Shown here one piece after another: positions 33,049 to 41,117 of a DNA stretch of 64,000 nt. Source of the DNA: Plantibacter flavus (lineage in GTDB: Bacteria; Actinomycetota; Actinomycetes; Actinomycetales; Microbacteriaceae); NCBI RefSeq assembly GCF_900177615.1, contig NZ_FXAP01000003.1:480527-544526 (forward strand), read 5' to 3'. Each line of letters begins with the position of its first letter. Position 1 is the first letter of the stretch. The notes under the pieces are model-generated. The model searched no databases. It worked only from the letters and a program-made list of their open reading frames with translations, and had not been told where the DNA came from. Both the position numbers and the translations under genes were made by a program.

Positions 33049-33564
33049 TCAGTCGGCGTGCTCCGGCGGCCACACCACGGCGAAGTGTTCGAAGACGATC
33101 TGCTCGGACTCCGACCACTCCGCGCCCCGGGCCGCACTGGTCCGTTCCCAGTAGCGTCGGTGTTCGCGCTGCCAACTCTCGAGCGTGCGGTCGTCCTCAC
33201 CTTCGGCGAACGCGAAGTCGGCGTCTCCGCTCGTGAACGGTCCGATGCGCAGCGCGGTGCTCCGGATGATGATCCGCGGAGCCCCGATGCTGTCGCACGC
33301 GATCCAGTGCGACCCGATCCGCGGGAGCGGGTCGCCGCGGTGCGCGAACTCCGAGACGAGTTCGGCGGTGGCCCGCTTCCGCCCGGTCAGGACGATGTCG
33401 AGCAGTTCGTCGGCCAGCCCGGCTGTGTCGCCGAAGTGCTCGACCGTGTAGTCGGCGTCGTCCGCGCCCGCGCCGCCGCGATGCTCGGCGTACGCCTGCC
33501 ACATCGTCCTCGCGGCATCGGCGTCGGGGGCGGCGACCGGGGTGGCATCACTGGGAGCAGTCAT
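33049..33564 (-). CDS. ASCH-domain protein
   Basis: 171-residue protein carrying an ASCH domain, a PUA-like barrel thought to bind RNA (RNase activity is known for some members). Visible features: an N-terminal helix MWQAYAEHRGG, then FGDTAGLADELLDIVLTGRKRATAEL with the typical GRKxAT motif, SHWIACDSIGAPRIIIRS and FAEGEDDRTLESWQREHRRYW. Cytoplasmic. Same strand as the NUDIX gene, 36 bp upstream of it, possibly co-transcribed. Confidence 0.9.
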   Translation of the reverse strand: MTAPSDATPVAAPDADAARTMWQAYAEHRGGAGADDADYTVEHFGDTAGLADELLDIVLTGRKRATAELVSEFAHRGDPLPRIGSHWIACDSIGAPRIIIRSTALRIGPFTSGDADFAFAEGEDDRTLESWQREHRRYWERTSAARGAEWSESEQIVFEHFAVVWPPEHAD

Positions 33565-33594
33565 GTCCTCGATCGTGCCAGACGAGCAGGCACC

Positions 33595-34005
33595 TCAGTC
33601 GAGGATGGCCGTCGCCTCGACCTCGACGAGCACGTCCGGCTCGAAGAGGTAGTCGACGCCGATGAGTGATGCCGGCGGCATGGGGACCGGCAGCCCGATC
33701 TCCTCGGCGACCGCACCGACACCGGCCATGAAGGCCTCGATCTTCTCCGGTGCCCAGTCGGTGACGTAGAACGTCAACCGGAGGACATCCTGGAAACCGG
33801 CACCGGCGCTGACGAGTCCGGCGTGGGTGTTGCGCAACGCCTGCGCGACCTGACCTGCCAGGTCGCCCGGAGCTATCGGAGCGGCATCTGCGGTGCGGGC
33901 GATCTGCCCGGACACGTGGACATGACGGGTCCCGCTCCCCACGGCGACGTGGTGGTAGGGGACGGGCTGCATCAGGCTGTCGGGTGAGGTGAGACGGACG
34001 GTCAT
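33595..34005 (-). CDS. RidA-family (YjgF/YER057c/UK114) protein
   Basis: 136-residue RidA-like protein: RHVHVSGQIARTADAAPIAPGDLAGQVAQAL and VLRLTFYVTDWAPEKIEAF, with a trimer-forming barrel fold. Family members deaminate reactive enamines/imines; this one belongs to a looser branch, and VEVEATAILD closes the last strand. GAAGGAG lies eight bases before the ATG at 34005. Divergent from an HxlR-type regulator gene, the usual partner for such small detoxification proteins. Confidence 0.9.
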   Translation of the reverse strand: MTVRLTSPDSLMQPVPYHHVAVGSGTRHVHVSGQIARTADAAPIAPGDLAGQVAQALRNTHAGLVSAGAGFQDVLRLTFYVTDWAPEKIEAFMAGVGAVAEEIGLPVPMPPASLIGVDYLFEPDVLVEVEATAILD

Positions 34006-34027
34006 CGGGGACTCCTTCGATCTGTTC

Positions 34028-34044
34028 GGTATCTCAGGACTACC
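34028..34044. promoter_or_regulatory. Putative HxlR operator
   Basis: Inverted repeat GGTA-N9-TACC in the 75-bp divergent gap between ridA-like and hxlR-like genes, resembling the spaced GTA/TAC half-sites reported for HxlR-type proteins. Inference. Confidence 0.4.
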
Positions 34045-34080
34045 TGGTGTCGGGAAGGCACTTCAACGAGACTGGGTAGC

Positions 34081-34467
34081 GTGACGGATACCACCCACTC
34101 CGCGTCGAGCCGGTTCGAGATCGACGCGCCCCACCGCGAACTGCTCGACCAGGTGCTCGACAAGTGGTCGCTCCAGGTGCTGAACGAGCTCTGCGAGCGC
34201 CCCCTGCGATTCAGCGGACTCAGACGCCTGATCCCGTCGGTCACACAGAAATCGCTCACCTCGACGCTTCGGCGACTCGAGCGGAACGGCGTGGTCGAGC
34301 GGATCGTGCTCAGTACCAGGCCTGTCGCGGTCGAATACCGGATCACGCCACTCGGCAAGACGCTGCGACCACCCGTCGAGGCGATCCTGGCCTGGGCAGG
34401 CGAGCACCTTCCCGCGATCGAAGCGGCACGGAACCGATTCGACGACGAGCAGGACGGTCGGATCTGA
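34081..34467 (+). CDS. HxlR-family transcriptional regulator
   Basis: 128-residue winged-HTH protein: LLDQVLDKWSLQVLNELCERPLRFSGLRR, then VTQKSLTSTLRRLERNGVVER and VAVEYRITPLGKTL, the canonical HxlR wing. The family-typical Cys near the N-terminus is absent; one Cys lies in ELCERP, so thiol sensing is possible but unproved. Divergent from the RidA gene, which it probably represses. GTG start at 34081 with a GAGACT hexamer about seven bases upstream. Confidence 0.92.
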   Translation: MTDTTHSASSRFEIDAPHRELLDQVLDKWSLQVLNELCERPLRFSGLRRLIPSVTQKSLTSTLRRLERNGVVERIVLSTRPVAVEYRITPLGKTLRPPVEAILAWAGEHLPAIEAARNRFDDEQDGRI

Positions 34468-34485
34468 GCGGTCCTGCGCCAGGAC

Positions 34486-35055
34486 TCAGCGCAGGCGACC
34501 GCCCGTGAATGCGCCGGCCGCGGCGAGGACGGTCTCGAGCGGTGTGTCGATCGCCACCTCGCCGACCTGGAACCCGAGCTTGCCGAGCGCGGCGAAGGAC
34601 CTTGACGGGAGGGTCGTCGAGACGCCCGGTGACTGCGTGGTGAGACCGGGCACGAGGTGGAAGGTCAGGATCCGCCACCGGCCGCGCGAGCGCACCGACA
34701 GGCGTTCGATCGCACCCCACGGGAGATGGACCTCGCCCTGCTGGATGCTGCCACTGAGGCCGTCGGCGTCGAGTGTCAACACCGTTCGGGCGACCGTCTG
34801 CGCTCCACGGACCGTCGCGAACTGGACCACGGCGAACAGCATGAGCCACGAGATCACACTGAAGGACAGCCCGGCCAGCATGCCGAGGGCGAATCCGCCG
34901 GTGGTAGTCGTCAGCACGGCGAGGAGCATCCCGAGCACCGGGACCAACGCCGCTCCGATCAGCGTGAGCACGAAGGCCGGGCGGGTCACCCGTTCGGTGC
35001 GCTTCGGATCCGAGCCGACGACGAGTGGCGGGAAGGACTGCGGTGCGCCGTTCAT
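34486..35055 (-). CDS. PH-domain (bPH-like) membrane protein
   Basis: 189-residue protein with two hydrophobic helices (PAFVLTLIGAALVPVLGMLL and a second from FALGMLAGLSFSVISWLMLF) followed by a small beta-rich domain (TVARTVLTLDADGLSGSI, LPWGAIERLSV, WRILTFHLVPG) resembling bacterial PH domains. Function unknown. The ATG at 35055 fits a leaderless -10 six bases upstream. Same strand as, and 17 bp downstream of, another hypothetical membrane protein gene. Confidence 0.72.
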   Translation of the reverse strand: MNGAPQSFPPLVVGSDPKRTERVTRPAFVLTLIGAALVPVLGMLLAVLTTTTGGFALGMLAGLSFSVISWLMLFAVVQFATVRGAQTVARTVLTLDADGLSGSIQQGEVHLPWGAIERLSVRSRGRWRILTFHLVPGLTTQSPGVSTTLPSRSFAALGKLGFQVGEVAIDTPLETVLAAAGAFTGGRLR

Positions 35056-35061
35056 GGAGCC

Positions 35062-35067
35062 AGTATG
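35062..35067 (-). promoter_or_regulatory. Leaderless -10 of the PH-domain gene
   Basis: CATACT on the minus strand ends six bases before the ATG at 35055. Confidence 0.45.
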
Positions 35068-35072
35068 CCCGG

Positions 35073-36233
35073 TCACCGCGCAGTGAGGCCCGAGCCGTCC
35101 GCGTCAGCGACGAACGAGGTGGTGCCGTAGTCGTCGCCGACACTGAACATGATCTCCGGCGGCCCGGCCGGGCGGCCGAAGGCGGGACTGTGGACGTCGT
35201 CGTCGGTCGCGCGGACCACGTAGGCGAGGGCGTCGCCGACGGGCCGGTCGACCTGCTCGGCACCGTCCTGCATGAGCGTCCAGACGCGGTCGAGCGCGAC
35301 GTCCGTCCAGGAGAACTGCTCGGCCGTCGACTCGGGCTGCGTGGTCGCCGCGCCGTCGTGGGTGACGGCTCCGTCCCGGTAGGTCCAGCGGTCGGTCTTC
35401 GTGTCACCAGCGGAACGTGGAGCCTCGACGATGATGAAGTCGGCCGCCACCGTGATGGAGGCCACGCGGTCGTGACCGATCGCCTCCTCGAGCGCCCGTT
35501 GAGCGTCGGCGAGCGCTTCCGGTCGGCGCAGATCCGGTCGGAGTCGTCCATCCTGCATGGCGGCGAACGACTGTCCGACCGCCCGGTGGTACGGCACGAC
35601 CACGATGGCCGCTGCGGCGACCGCCACGACCGTGAAGAGGGCGATGCGGCCGGGACGACCGGCCCGGCCGACGCCGAGCAACGGTCCGCGTCGCCGTCCG
35701 TCGACGATGCGCTGGTGCGGCTCGACCGGGATGAACGGGACGGACCCACGCCCAGGCACGCGCAGACGCGCCCGTTCCGCCGGTGAGAGCTCACCTTCGT
35801 CGATGAACGCGACCTCCGGTCCACCGTCGAGCAGGATGGCGACATCGCGCTCCGTGCCGGGCTGGAACATCGGGATGGCGGTCAGTGGGACGATGGTGCG
35901 CATGGTGCTCGCGAAGGCCGATCCCTGCAGCGGTTGAACGGTCAGGTCGAGCTCGCACAGGGGCTGGTCGTTGATCTGCGTGCCGGTCTGACGGAGCGCG
36001 TCGATGCGTGCGACCCCGAGCCGGCGGGCGTCTTTGGCCTGCTGCACGGCCTCCGGAGAAGCCCCGACGGCGTTCCCCACCGACCGGGCGATGAGCGTGA
36101 GCACCGTGGCGATGATGAAGACGGGGAGTGCGATGCCGGCCACCGTGTACCCGACGGTGGAAGGACCGACGGCGATCACGATCACCCCGCCGACGAGAGC
36201 ACCGAGAGCCGCGAAGGCGATCAGACGAAGCAT
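35073..36233 (-). CDS. Hypothetical three-helix membrane protein
   Basis: 386-residue protein I do not recognise. Two N-terminal helices (MLRLIAFAALGALVGGVIVI and VAGIALPVFIIATVLTLIA), a ~150-residue cytoplasmic beta-rich region (ALRQTGTQINDQPLCELDLTV, FQPGTERDVAILLDG), a third helix (IALFTVVAVAAAAIVVV) and an outer domain ending SFVADADGSGLTAR. LCELDLTVQ and the variable 'regulatory' strands resemble the short repeats in DUF-type actinobacterial wall proteins, but no family is certain. Leaderless -10 supports the ATG at 36233. Confidence 0.7.
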   Translation of the reverse strand: MLRLIAFAALGALVGGVIVIAVGPSTVGYTVAGIALPVFIIATVLTLIARSVGNAVGASPEAVQQAKDARRLGVARIDALRQTGTQINDQPLCELDLTVQPLQGSAFASTMRTIVPLTAIPMFQPGTERDVAILLDGGPEVAFIDEGELSPAERARLRVPGRGSVPFIPVEPHQRIVDGRRRGPLLGVGRAGRPGRIALFTVVAVAAAAIVVVPYHRAVGQSFAAMQDGRLRPDLRRPEALADAQRALEEAIGHDRVASITVAADFIIVEAPRSAGDTKTDRWTYRDGAVTHDGAATTQPESTAEQFSWTDVALDRVWTLMQDGAEQVDRPVGDALAYVVRATDDDVHSPAFGRPAGPPEIMFSVGDDYGTTSFVADADGSGLTAR

Positions 36234-36240
36234 GCCTTCG

Positions 36241-36246
36241 AGCCTA
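36241..36246 (-). promoter_or_regulatory. -10 element of the hypothetical membrane protein gene
   Basis: TAGGCT on the minus strand ends seven bases before the ATG at 36233; a weak GAAGG also lies between, so the message may not be strictly leaderless. Confidence 0.45.
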
Positions 36247-36277
36247 TCGCCAGGCTCGGTCGCGATGCTGTCGTCGC

Positions 36278-37174
36278 TCAGCCCGGCCCATCGCTCCCCG
36301 CGGCGAGCAACGGCACGACGACGTCGCTGATCGGCGTGGGGATGCCGTGCGCGCTCCCCCGCCGCTGGATCACCGCGTTGCGGACGTCCCATTCGAGCGG
36401 TCGCCCCTGTTCGCGGTCGGCGAGGATCGAGGTCCCGCGGTCGACCGGAGCGGCACGGAACTGGTCGAGGAGCCGCCGAGGTTCGTCGTCGGTCAACCGC
36501 GCACCCTCCGCGCGCGCAACGGCGGCACATTCCTCGAGGTAGCCGAGCATCAAGCGGCCGATGTCGTCGCGCCGGTACATGCCGGATCGGCGTCCGGTCA
36601 ACGCCATGAGTCCGGCGGCGGCATTCTGCAGCAGCTTCCGCCAGGCGAGGGTCGTGAAGTCGGTCGAGACCTCGACGGCGCAGCGGGAGCCTCGCAACGC
36701 GTCCTCGACCACGAGGGCACCGGGTGCCTCCGGTAGGGACAGGCGCGGCGGGCTCAACAGGGTGACCGGTCCGCCGGGCTCACGGGTGGCCGGGAACCAC
36801 ACGACCGCGGGGACGACCGTTCCCTCCCGGACGAGTGGCTCCACCATCTCGCGTTGCTCGACACCGTTCTGCAGGACGCACACGACCGTGTCCGGGCCGC
36901 ACAACGCGGCGAGCCAGTCGGCAGCGGCAGCCGTCTGGGTCGCCTTGACCGCCAGGAAGACGAGGTCCGCGGTGCCCGGAGACTCCGCCGGATCGGTGTG
37001 GACCGGGCCGGGGACCGTCACCGTCCCGTCGTCGACCTGGAGCTGGAGTTCCGGCCGCTTCGACCGCCCCGCGATGAACGGCGTCCGTCCCTGTTCGTGG
37101 AGCGCTGCGGCGACCACGGTTCCGATCGCGCCCGGCCCGATCACCGCGATGCGGTCAGGCCCACCGGGCGTCAC
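36278..37174 (-). CDS. 2-dehydropantoate 2-reductase-like (ketopantoate reductase family)
   Basis: 298-residue NADPH-dependent reductase of the ketopantoate-reductase/ApbA fold. Rossmann start IAVIGPGAIGTVVAAAL, then VFLAVKATQTAAA, CVLQNGVEQREM and the C-terminal helical domain with WRKLLQNAAAGLMALTGRRSG, which carries the active-site Lys. It may make pantoate or act on another 2-oxo acid. Its GTG overlaps the stop of the upstream M20 peptidase gene (GTGA), so the two are co-translated, an unusual pairing for coenzyme A synthesis. Confidence 0.88.
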   Translation of the reverse strand: MTPGGPDRIAVIGPGAIGTVVAAALHEQGRTPFIAGRSKRPELQLQVDDGTVTVPGPVHTDPAESPGTADLVFLAVKATQTAAAADWLAALCGPDTVVCVLQNGVEQREMVEPLVREGTVVPAVVWFPATREPGGPVTLLSPPRLSLPEAPGALVVEDALRGSRCAVEVSTDFTTLAWRKLLQNAAAGLMALTGRRSGMYRRDDIGRLMLGYLEECAAVARAEGARLTDDEPRRLLDQFRAAPVDRGTSILADREQGRPLEWDVRNAVIQRRGSAHGIPTPISDVVVPLLAAGSDGPG

Positions 37175-38367
37175 GCCTCGCTCGATCCGGACAGCGCATC
37201 GATCGTCGCGGCGATGACCGCTTCAGGGAACCGCCGGAGCTGGTCGAGGTCGACCCACTCCTCCGCCGCGTGCAGTCCGCCGCCGGCGGGGCCGCACACG
37301 ACGGTCGGGATCCCCGCCGCCTGCCAGAGCGCCGACTCCATCCAGTACGGCGCTCCGACCGCCGCCGGTACGGCCTCGGCGTCCCGGGAGAGCTCGGCAG
37401 CCAGGGAGTCGGCGAACCGCGCAGCCGCCCCCTGCTCGTCGGCCTCCCAGGCCTCGCGCTGATGGGTCAGCCGAGCGCCCGTGCGGAGACCAGGCATCCG
37501 GGCGGCGACCGCGTCGAGCATCGCCTGGACCTCGACGAGGGCGTCCTCCGCGCGTTCACCCGGCAGAGTGCGTCGCTCGATGACGAGGGTCGCGTCGGCG
37601 GCGATCGTGAACGGAGCGTTCCCTGCCCTGGCGACCGTCGTGGTGAACGAACCGTGGTCGAGCAACGGGTGCGCCGGTCGCCGATGGAGTTCGTCGTCGG
37701 CCCGCTCCACCTCCTGCAGCAGCGCACCGAGGGCGCGGATCGCATCGACGGCCAGACCGGGCTGGGACGAGTGCGCGGCCGTCCCCTGCAGCGTGACCTC
37801 GACGACCGCGTACCCCCGGTGCGCCGCTACGCGGTCCAGCCAGGTGGGCTCGGCGATGAGGCACACGTCCGCCGTCACCCCGCGATCGGCGAGGTGTCGG
37901 AGGACGGCTGCGGCCCCCACGCTCGCGTCCTCTTCGTCGGCGACACCCGTGAAGACGACGGTGCCGGGGTGGTCGGCCGCTGCGAGTCGCTCCGCGGCGA
38001 CGATCAGTCCTGCGAGGCCGGCCTTCATGTCGCTGGCGCCGCGTCCGAAGAGCTTGCCGTCTGCGATCCGCGGGGTGAAGGGGTCGACCATGCCCTCGAC
38101 CCCGACAGTGTCGAGGTGGCCGTTGAACACGACCGTCGGACCCGGCTGCGATCCCGCGTGCACGGCCACGACGCTGACGCGTTGCGCGTCCTCCGGCGCG
38201 GGAACGAGGTCGACCACGAAGCCGGCTCCCTCGAGTCGCTGGGCGATCACCGCCGCGATCCGTCCTTCTCCGGGAGCCCCTGGGACGAGGCTCGGACTGA
38301 CGGAGTCGGTCGAGATGAGCAGGCGGGCGAGCTCGAGCGCGTCGTCGCCGGGGCTGAGGTCGGACAT
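37171..38367 (-). CDS. M20-family metallopeptidase (ArgE/DapE-like)
   Basis: 398-residue zinc amidohydrolase. Metal motifs NGHLDTV, GRGASDMKAGL and the general-base pair in ADEEDASVGA are intact; AVVEVTLQGTAAHSSQPGLAVDAI is the dimerisation-domain start; the last His (GGGLHAAEEWVDL) is present. Substrate probably an N-acyl amino acid or dipeptide. TATCGT six bases before the ATG at 38367 marks a leaderless start. Coupled to a ketopantoate-reductase-like gene. Confidence 0.92.
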   Translation of the reverse strand: MSDLSPGDDALELARLLISTDSVSPSLVPGAPGEGRIAAVIAQRLEGAGFVVDLVPAPEDAQRVSVVAVHAGSQPGPTVVFNGHLDTVGVEGMVDPFTPRIADGKLFGRGASDMKAGLAGLIVAAERLAAADHPGTVVFTGVADEEDASVGAAAVLRHLADRGVTADVCLIAEPTWLDRVAAHRGYAVVEVTLQGTAAHSSQPGLAVDAIRALGALLQEVERADDELHRRPAHPLLDHGSFTTTVARAGNAPFTIAADATLVIERRTLPGERAEDALVEVQAMLDAVAARMPGLRTGARLTHQREAWEADEQGAAARFADSLAAELSRDAEAVPAAVGAPYWMESALWQAAGIPTVVCGPAGGGLHAAEEWVDLDQLRRFPEAVIAATIDALSGSSEA

Positions 38368-38373
38368 CTCACG

Positions 38374-38379
38374 ACGATA
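38374..38379 (-). promoter_or_regulatory. Leaderless -10 of the M20 peptidase gene
   Basis: TATCGT on the minus strand ends six bases before the ATG at 38367. Confidence 0.55.
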
Positions 38380-38421
38380 GCGGGATGCCCTGCCCGCGCG
38401 TGAGTGGTCAGCGCCTCGGCG

Positions 38422-38901
38422 TCACTCCGCCTTCGGCGCGCGCCACGTGCCCGCTCCGCCGAAGGAGACCGACTCGAGCGTCGCGCCCTCCGGCACCATG
38501 ATGAGCTGACACCCTTCCGCCTTGCCGTCGGACACCTCGCCGAGACCGGTGCAGTCGAAATCCCCACCGAAGTTGAGGACGTTGATGGGCGACGCCTCTC
38601 CGTTCGACGCCTTGGCCTTCCAGAAGTTCTCGTTGAGGTCGCCGTCCGAGCCGTCGTTGAAGGCCACCTCGTACGTCACGAAGTACGGCGTCTGGCCGGC
38701 GAGCTCGTCGAGTTCGAGCGCGGCGACGTCCTCCGCGGTCCGCTGCTCAATCCCCGTGACCGTCATCATCCCTTCGGAGATTCGGACTTCATCGCCGATC
38801 TCGCCGCCCGAGCTCCCGCACGCGCTCAGGAGCAGCAGTGCCGGAACGGCCAGGGCTGCTGCCGAGGTGCGGATGATTCGCTGCCGGAATGTGTGCCCCA
38901 T
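38422..38901 (-). CDS. Hypothetical lipoprotein
   Basis: 159-residue exported lipoprotein with a basic start, hydrophobic helix and lipobox LSAC at residue 28. The mature part is a small beta-rich domain (VRISEGMMTVTGIEQRTAE, TPYFVTYEVAFNDGSDGDL) with two Cys (FDCTG, GCQL) that could form a disulfide. The layout resembles DUF4352-like/telokin lipoproteins that present an Ig fold, but I cannot name it. GGGGGAG lies before the ATG. Own transcription unit. Confidence 0.8.
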   Translation of the reverse strand: MGHTFRQRIIRTSAAALAVPALLLLSACGSSGGEIGDEVRISEGMMTVTGIEQRTAEDVAALELDELAGQTPYFVTYEVAFNDGSDGDLNENFWKAKASNGEASPINVLNFGGDFDCTGLGEVSDGKAEGCQLIMVPEGATLESVSFGGAGTWRAPKAE

Positions 38902-39013
38902 GGTGATGCTCCCCCTGATCGATGGTTGTTGCTCTCAGGGTCCAGCTTGGGGCACGCCACGACGACCGCTCAATGGGGACTGCTCCCCACCGTCGGCCCG
39001 TGGACGTCGACAC

Positions 39014-39050
39014 CTGGGCGGATCGCGGCACTGGGCGGATCGCGGCACTG
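39014..39050. repeat. 17-bp tandem duplication
   Basis: CTGGGCGGATCGCGGCA occurs twice in a row (39014-39030, 39031-39047) in the 235-bp gap between the lipoprotein promoter region and the small basic protein gene. Probably a recent slippage duplication. The rest of the gap holds only the hairpin at 39067-39100. Confidence 0.8.
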
Positions 39051-39066
39051 ACGGCGAAGACCAGAA

Positions 39067-39100
39067 CAGGCGCCCGTCTCCGTGAGGGGACAGACGCCTG
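39067..39100 (-). terminator. Terminator hairpin of the small basic protein gene
   Basis: A 15-bp stem (39067-39081 with 39086-39100) with two mismatches and a GTGA loop lies 37 bp after the leftward stop at 39137. Confidence 0.6.
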
Positions 39101-39136
39101 AGCGCATCACCGACCACGATGGGCCGCTGATCAGGA

Positions 39137-39283
39137 CTAGCGGTTCTTGACCCGCGTGACTGCGTCGGTGTTCTCCGAACGCGCATTGCCGGCCTTCTTG
39201 TCGGCCTTGGCGGTGCGCTTCTCCTTCAGCGTCTTCGCCGGTGCGGTCTTGCCGCCTTCTTTCCGTGCGGACTTCTCGCCCAT
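39137..39283 (-). CDS. 48-residue Lys-rich protein
   Basis: Very small, very basic protein (MGEKSARKEGGKTAPAKTLK at the start; about one third Lys/Arg), probably mostly disordered. A clear AAAGGAGCACC ribosome site precedes the ATG, and it has its own terminator, so it is likely expressed. I recall similar short KSARKEGGKTAPAKTLKEKR-type proteins across actinobacteria, all uncharacterised. Nucleic-acid binding or ribosome association would fit the composition but is not shown. Confidence 0.75.
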   Translation of the reverse strand: MGEKSARKEGGKTAPAKTLKEKRTAKADKKAGNARSENTDAVTRVKNR

Positions 39284-39371
39284 GATGGTGCTCCTTTGCG
39301 AGTCACGGTGACCCGGTACCGCTGAGGGTACAGCCACATCCTGTCCCCCGGTCCAGCCACCGCATCCTTGT

Positions 39372-39377
39372 TAGCAT
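39372..39377 (+). promoter_or_regulatory. Leaderless -10 of the S4 gene
   Basis: TAGCAT ends six bases before the ATG at 39384; no ribosome site. Confidence 0.6.
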
Positions 39378-39383
39378 TCGGGG

Positions 39384-39611
39384 ATGACGAACCCGACACA
39401 GATCACCGACGTCCCGATCGGCGGCGAGGGCATCCGACTCGGGCAGTTCCTGAAGTTCGCAGGCCTACTCGACTCCGGCGGAGACGTGAAGGCGGCGATC
39501 GCCGACGGCGCAGTGAAGGTGAACGGCGAGATCGATCGCCGACGCGGCCGGCAGTTGCAGCTCGACGACGTCGTCTCCCTCGAGGGGCGCAGCGTCCGCG
39601 TCCGCCCCTGA
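39384..39611 (+). CDS. Small S4-domain RNA-binding protein (YbcJ/RlbA-like)
   Basis: 75-residue protein that is essentially one S4 domain: IRLGQFLKFAGLLDSGGDVK with AVKVNGEIDRRRGRQLQLDDVV. Members of this group (YbcJ, YaaA) bind structured RNA and some are linked to the ribosome. The leaderless promoter and short conserved N-terminus fix the start. The next gene follows after 19 bp on the same strand. Confidence 0.93.
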   Translation: MTNPTQITDVPIGGEGIRLGQFLKFAGLLDSGGDVKAAIADGAVKVNGEIDRRRGRQLQLDDVVSLEGRSVRVRP

Positions 39612-39630
39612 GCCCGATGAGAGGAACCCT

Positions 39631-40488
39631 GTGAGCCCGAGCACACCCCGACCCATCGCCGTCACCGGATCGACCGGCGTCCTCGGCGGCCTGGTGGCGC
39701 ACGACCTCGCCGCCCGCGGGATCCCACAACGCCTGCTGGTACGCACGCCCGCGACCGCACCGCAGCACCCACTCAGCACCGTGCACCGGTTCAGCTACAC
39801 CGACCAGGCGGCGGCCCGCGCAGCCCTCGAGGGCGTCGACACCCTGTTCATGGTGTCGGGGGCCGAGAGCGCCGACCGGGTCGACCAGCACCGGTCGTTC
39901 ATCGATGCGGCCTCCGCCGCCGGCGTGCAGCACCTGGTGTACACCTCGTTCGCTGCGGCGGCACCGGATGCCGTCTTCACGCTGGCGCGCGACCACCATG
40001 CGACCGAAGAGCACATCCGAGCGTCGGGCATGCGGTGGACGTTCCTCCGCGACGGCTTCTACCTCGACTTCATGGAGGCCCTCGTGGGTGAGGACGGCGT
40101 CATCCGCGGGCCGGCCGGGGACGGTCGCGCGTCCTTCGTCGCCCGCGCCGACATCGCACGGACCGCCGCGGCGATCCTCGTCGACCCGGCGTCCCACGCC
40201 GGTCGCACCTACGACCTCACCGGACCGGAGGCGCTCTCGATGGCCGACGTCGCCGCCACGATCGGTCGCGTCCGCCATCGCGAGGTCACCTTCCACGACG
40301 AGACCATCGAGGAGGCATACACGTCGCGAGCCTCCTACGGCGCACCCGACTGGGAGGTCGACGCCTGGGTGAGCACGTACACGGCCATCGGCAGTGGCGT
40401 GATGGCCGAGGTGAGCCCGTCGATCGAGGACGTCACCGGTGTTCCACCGATGGACCTGGAGACCTACCTGCGGGCGAACGCGGGCTGA
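39631..40488 (+). CDS. NmrA-like NAD(P)-binding SDR family protein
   Basis: 285-residue atypical short-chain dehydrogenase: ITVTGSTG-like start (IAVTGSTGVLGGLVAHDL), TLFMVSGAESADRV, GVQHLVYTSFAAA and RWTFLRDGFYLDF, the usual QorB/NmrA pattern. Members bind NADPH and may reduce quinones or act as redox sensors without catalysis. Start GTG at 39631, 19 bp after the S4 gene, with GAGAGGA upstream, so probably part of that operon. Confidence 0.9.
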   Translation: MSPSTPRPIAVTGSTGVLGGLVAHDLAARGIPQRLLVRTPATAPQHPLSTVHRFSYTDQAAARAALEGVDTLFMVSGAESADRVDQHRSFIDAASAAGVQHLVYTSFAAAAPDAVFTLARDHHATEEHIRASGMRWTFLRDGFYLDFMEALVGEDGVIRGPAGDGRASFVARADIARTAAAILVDPASHAGRTYDLTGPEALSMADVAATIGRVRHREVTFHDETIEEAYTSRASYGAPDWEVDAWVSTYTAIGSGVMAEVSPSIEDVTGVPPMDLETYLRANAG

Positions 40489-40534
40489 GGACTCCACCGT
40501 CCGACGATCGACCGGGCACGACCACCCCGCTGGA

Positions 40535-40804
40535 TCAGAGGCCGTAGAAGCCCAGCTCCCAGTCGACCGCTTCCGCAGGACTGAGCTCGACCTGCGGCAA
40601 CTCGGACACGTCGTTGGTCGTGAAGGAGATCGACGTCCCAGGGCTCACGAAGACGCTCGCGAAGTCCTCGCCGACGACGTCGAGGTCGACGAAACCGCCC
40701 CCGGACAGCGCGGTGCGCTCCATCGTGTCCTTCAGGGTGGTGATGATCGTGCTCGGGTCGAGGTCGTAGACGAGCCCGCCGAGGGTGAGAGTGCTGCTTT
40801 CCAT
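40535..40804 (-). CDS. Hypothetical 89-residue acidic protein
   Basis: Small acidic soluble protein I do not recognise: LTLGGLVYDLDPSTIITTL at the start and SPAEAVDWELGFYGL at the end, with predicted beta strands in between. A GAGGA ribosome site precedes the ATG. Real expression is likely from the codon use and from the ribosome site, but the function is unknown. Confidence 0.6.
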   Translation of the reverse strand: MESSTLTLGGLVYDLDPSTIITTLKDTMERTALSGGGFVDLDVVGEDFASVFVSPGTSISFTTNDVSELPQVELSPAEAVDWELGFYGL

Positions 40805-41105
40805 CGTGATGTCCTCAATGAGGTCATGGTGCGCGAACGGCAACCGTACGCCATCGAGCGGCGCGAGTGGGTTGCTCGCTCCGTGCGCCGAACACGCCGA
40901 CTGACCCTGACGTCCGCCTGGCGGTGAAGTGGGTCCCGGCCGGAATCGAGGGGAAGCCGGCCGGGAACCCCGACAGGGCGAAAGGGTCCTGTCGGGCATC
41001 AGCGTAATCACGGAGCCGGGTGTCGCGTGGCCCGTTGCGCTCTGTGGCTAGCCGGGCGCCTCCGGCACCTTGCTTCCGGTCGGGCACGCGCCGTGGCGAC
41101 CTTGC
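40805..41105. other. Noncoding region with two stacked hairpins
   Basis: About 300 bp without a supported gene. It contains two adjacent stems: 40934-40943 with 40957-40966 (10 bp) and 40969-40977 with 40988-40996 (9 bp). They could be a terminator pair, a small structured RNA or a leader of the leftward gene. No known riboswitch core was recognised. Confidence 0.4.
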
Positions 41106-41111
41106 GATACT
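41106..41111 (+). promoter_or_regulatory. Leaderless -10 of the GNAT gene
   Basis: GATACT ends six bases before the ATG at 41118. Confidence 0.55.
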
Positions 41112-41117
41112 GGGCTG

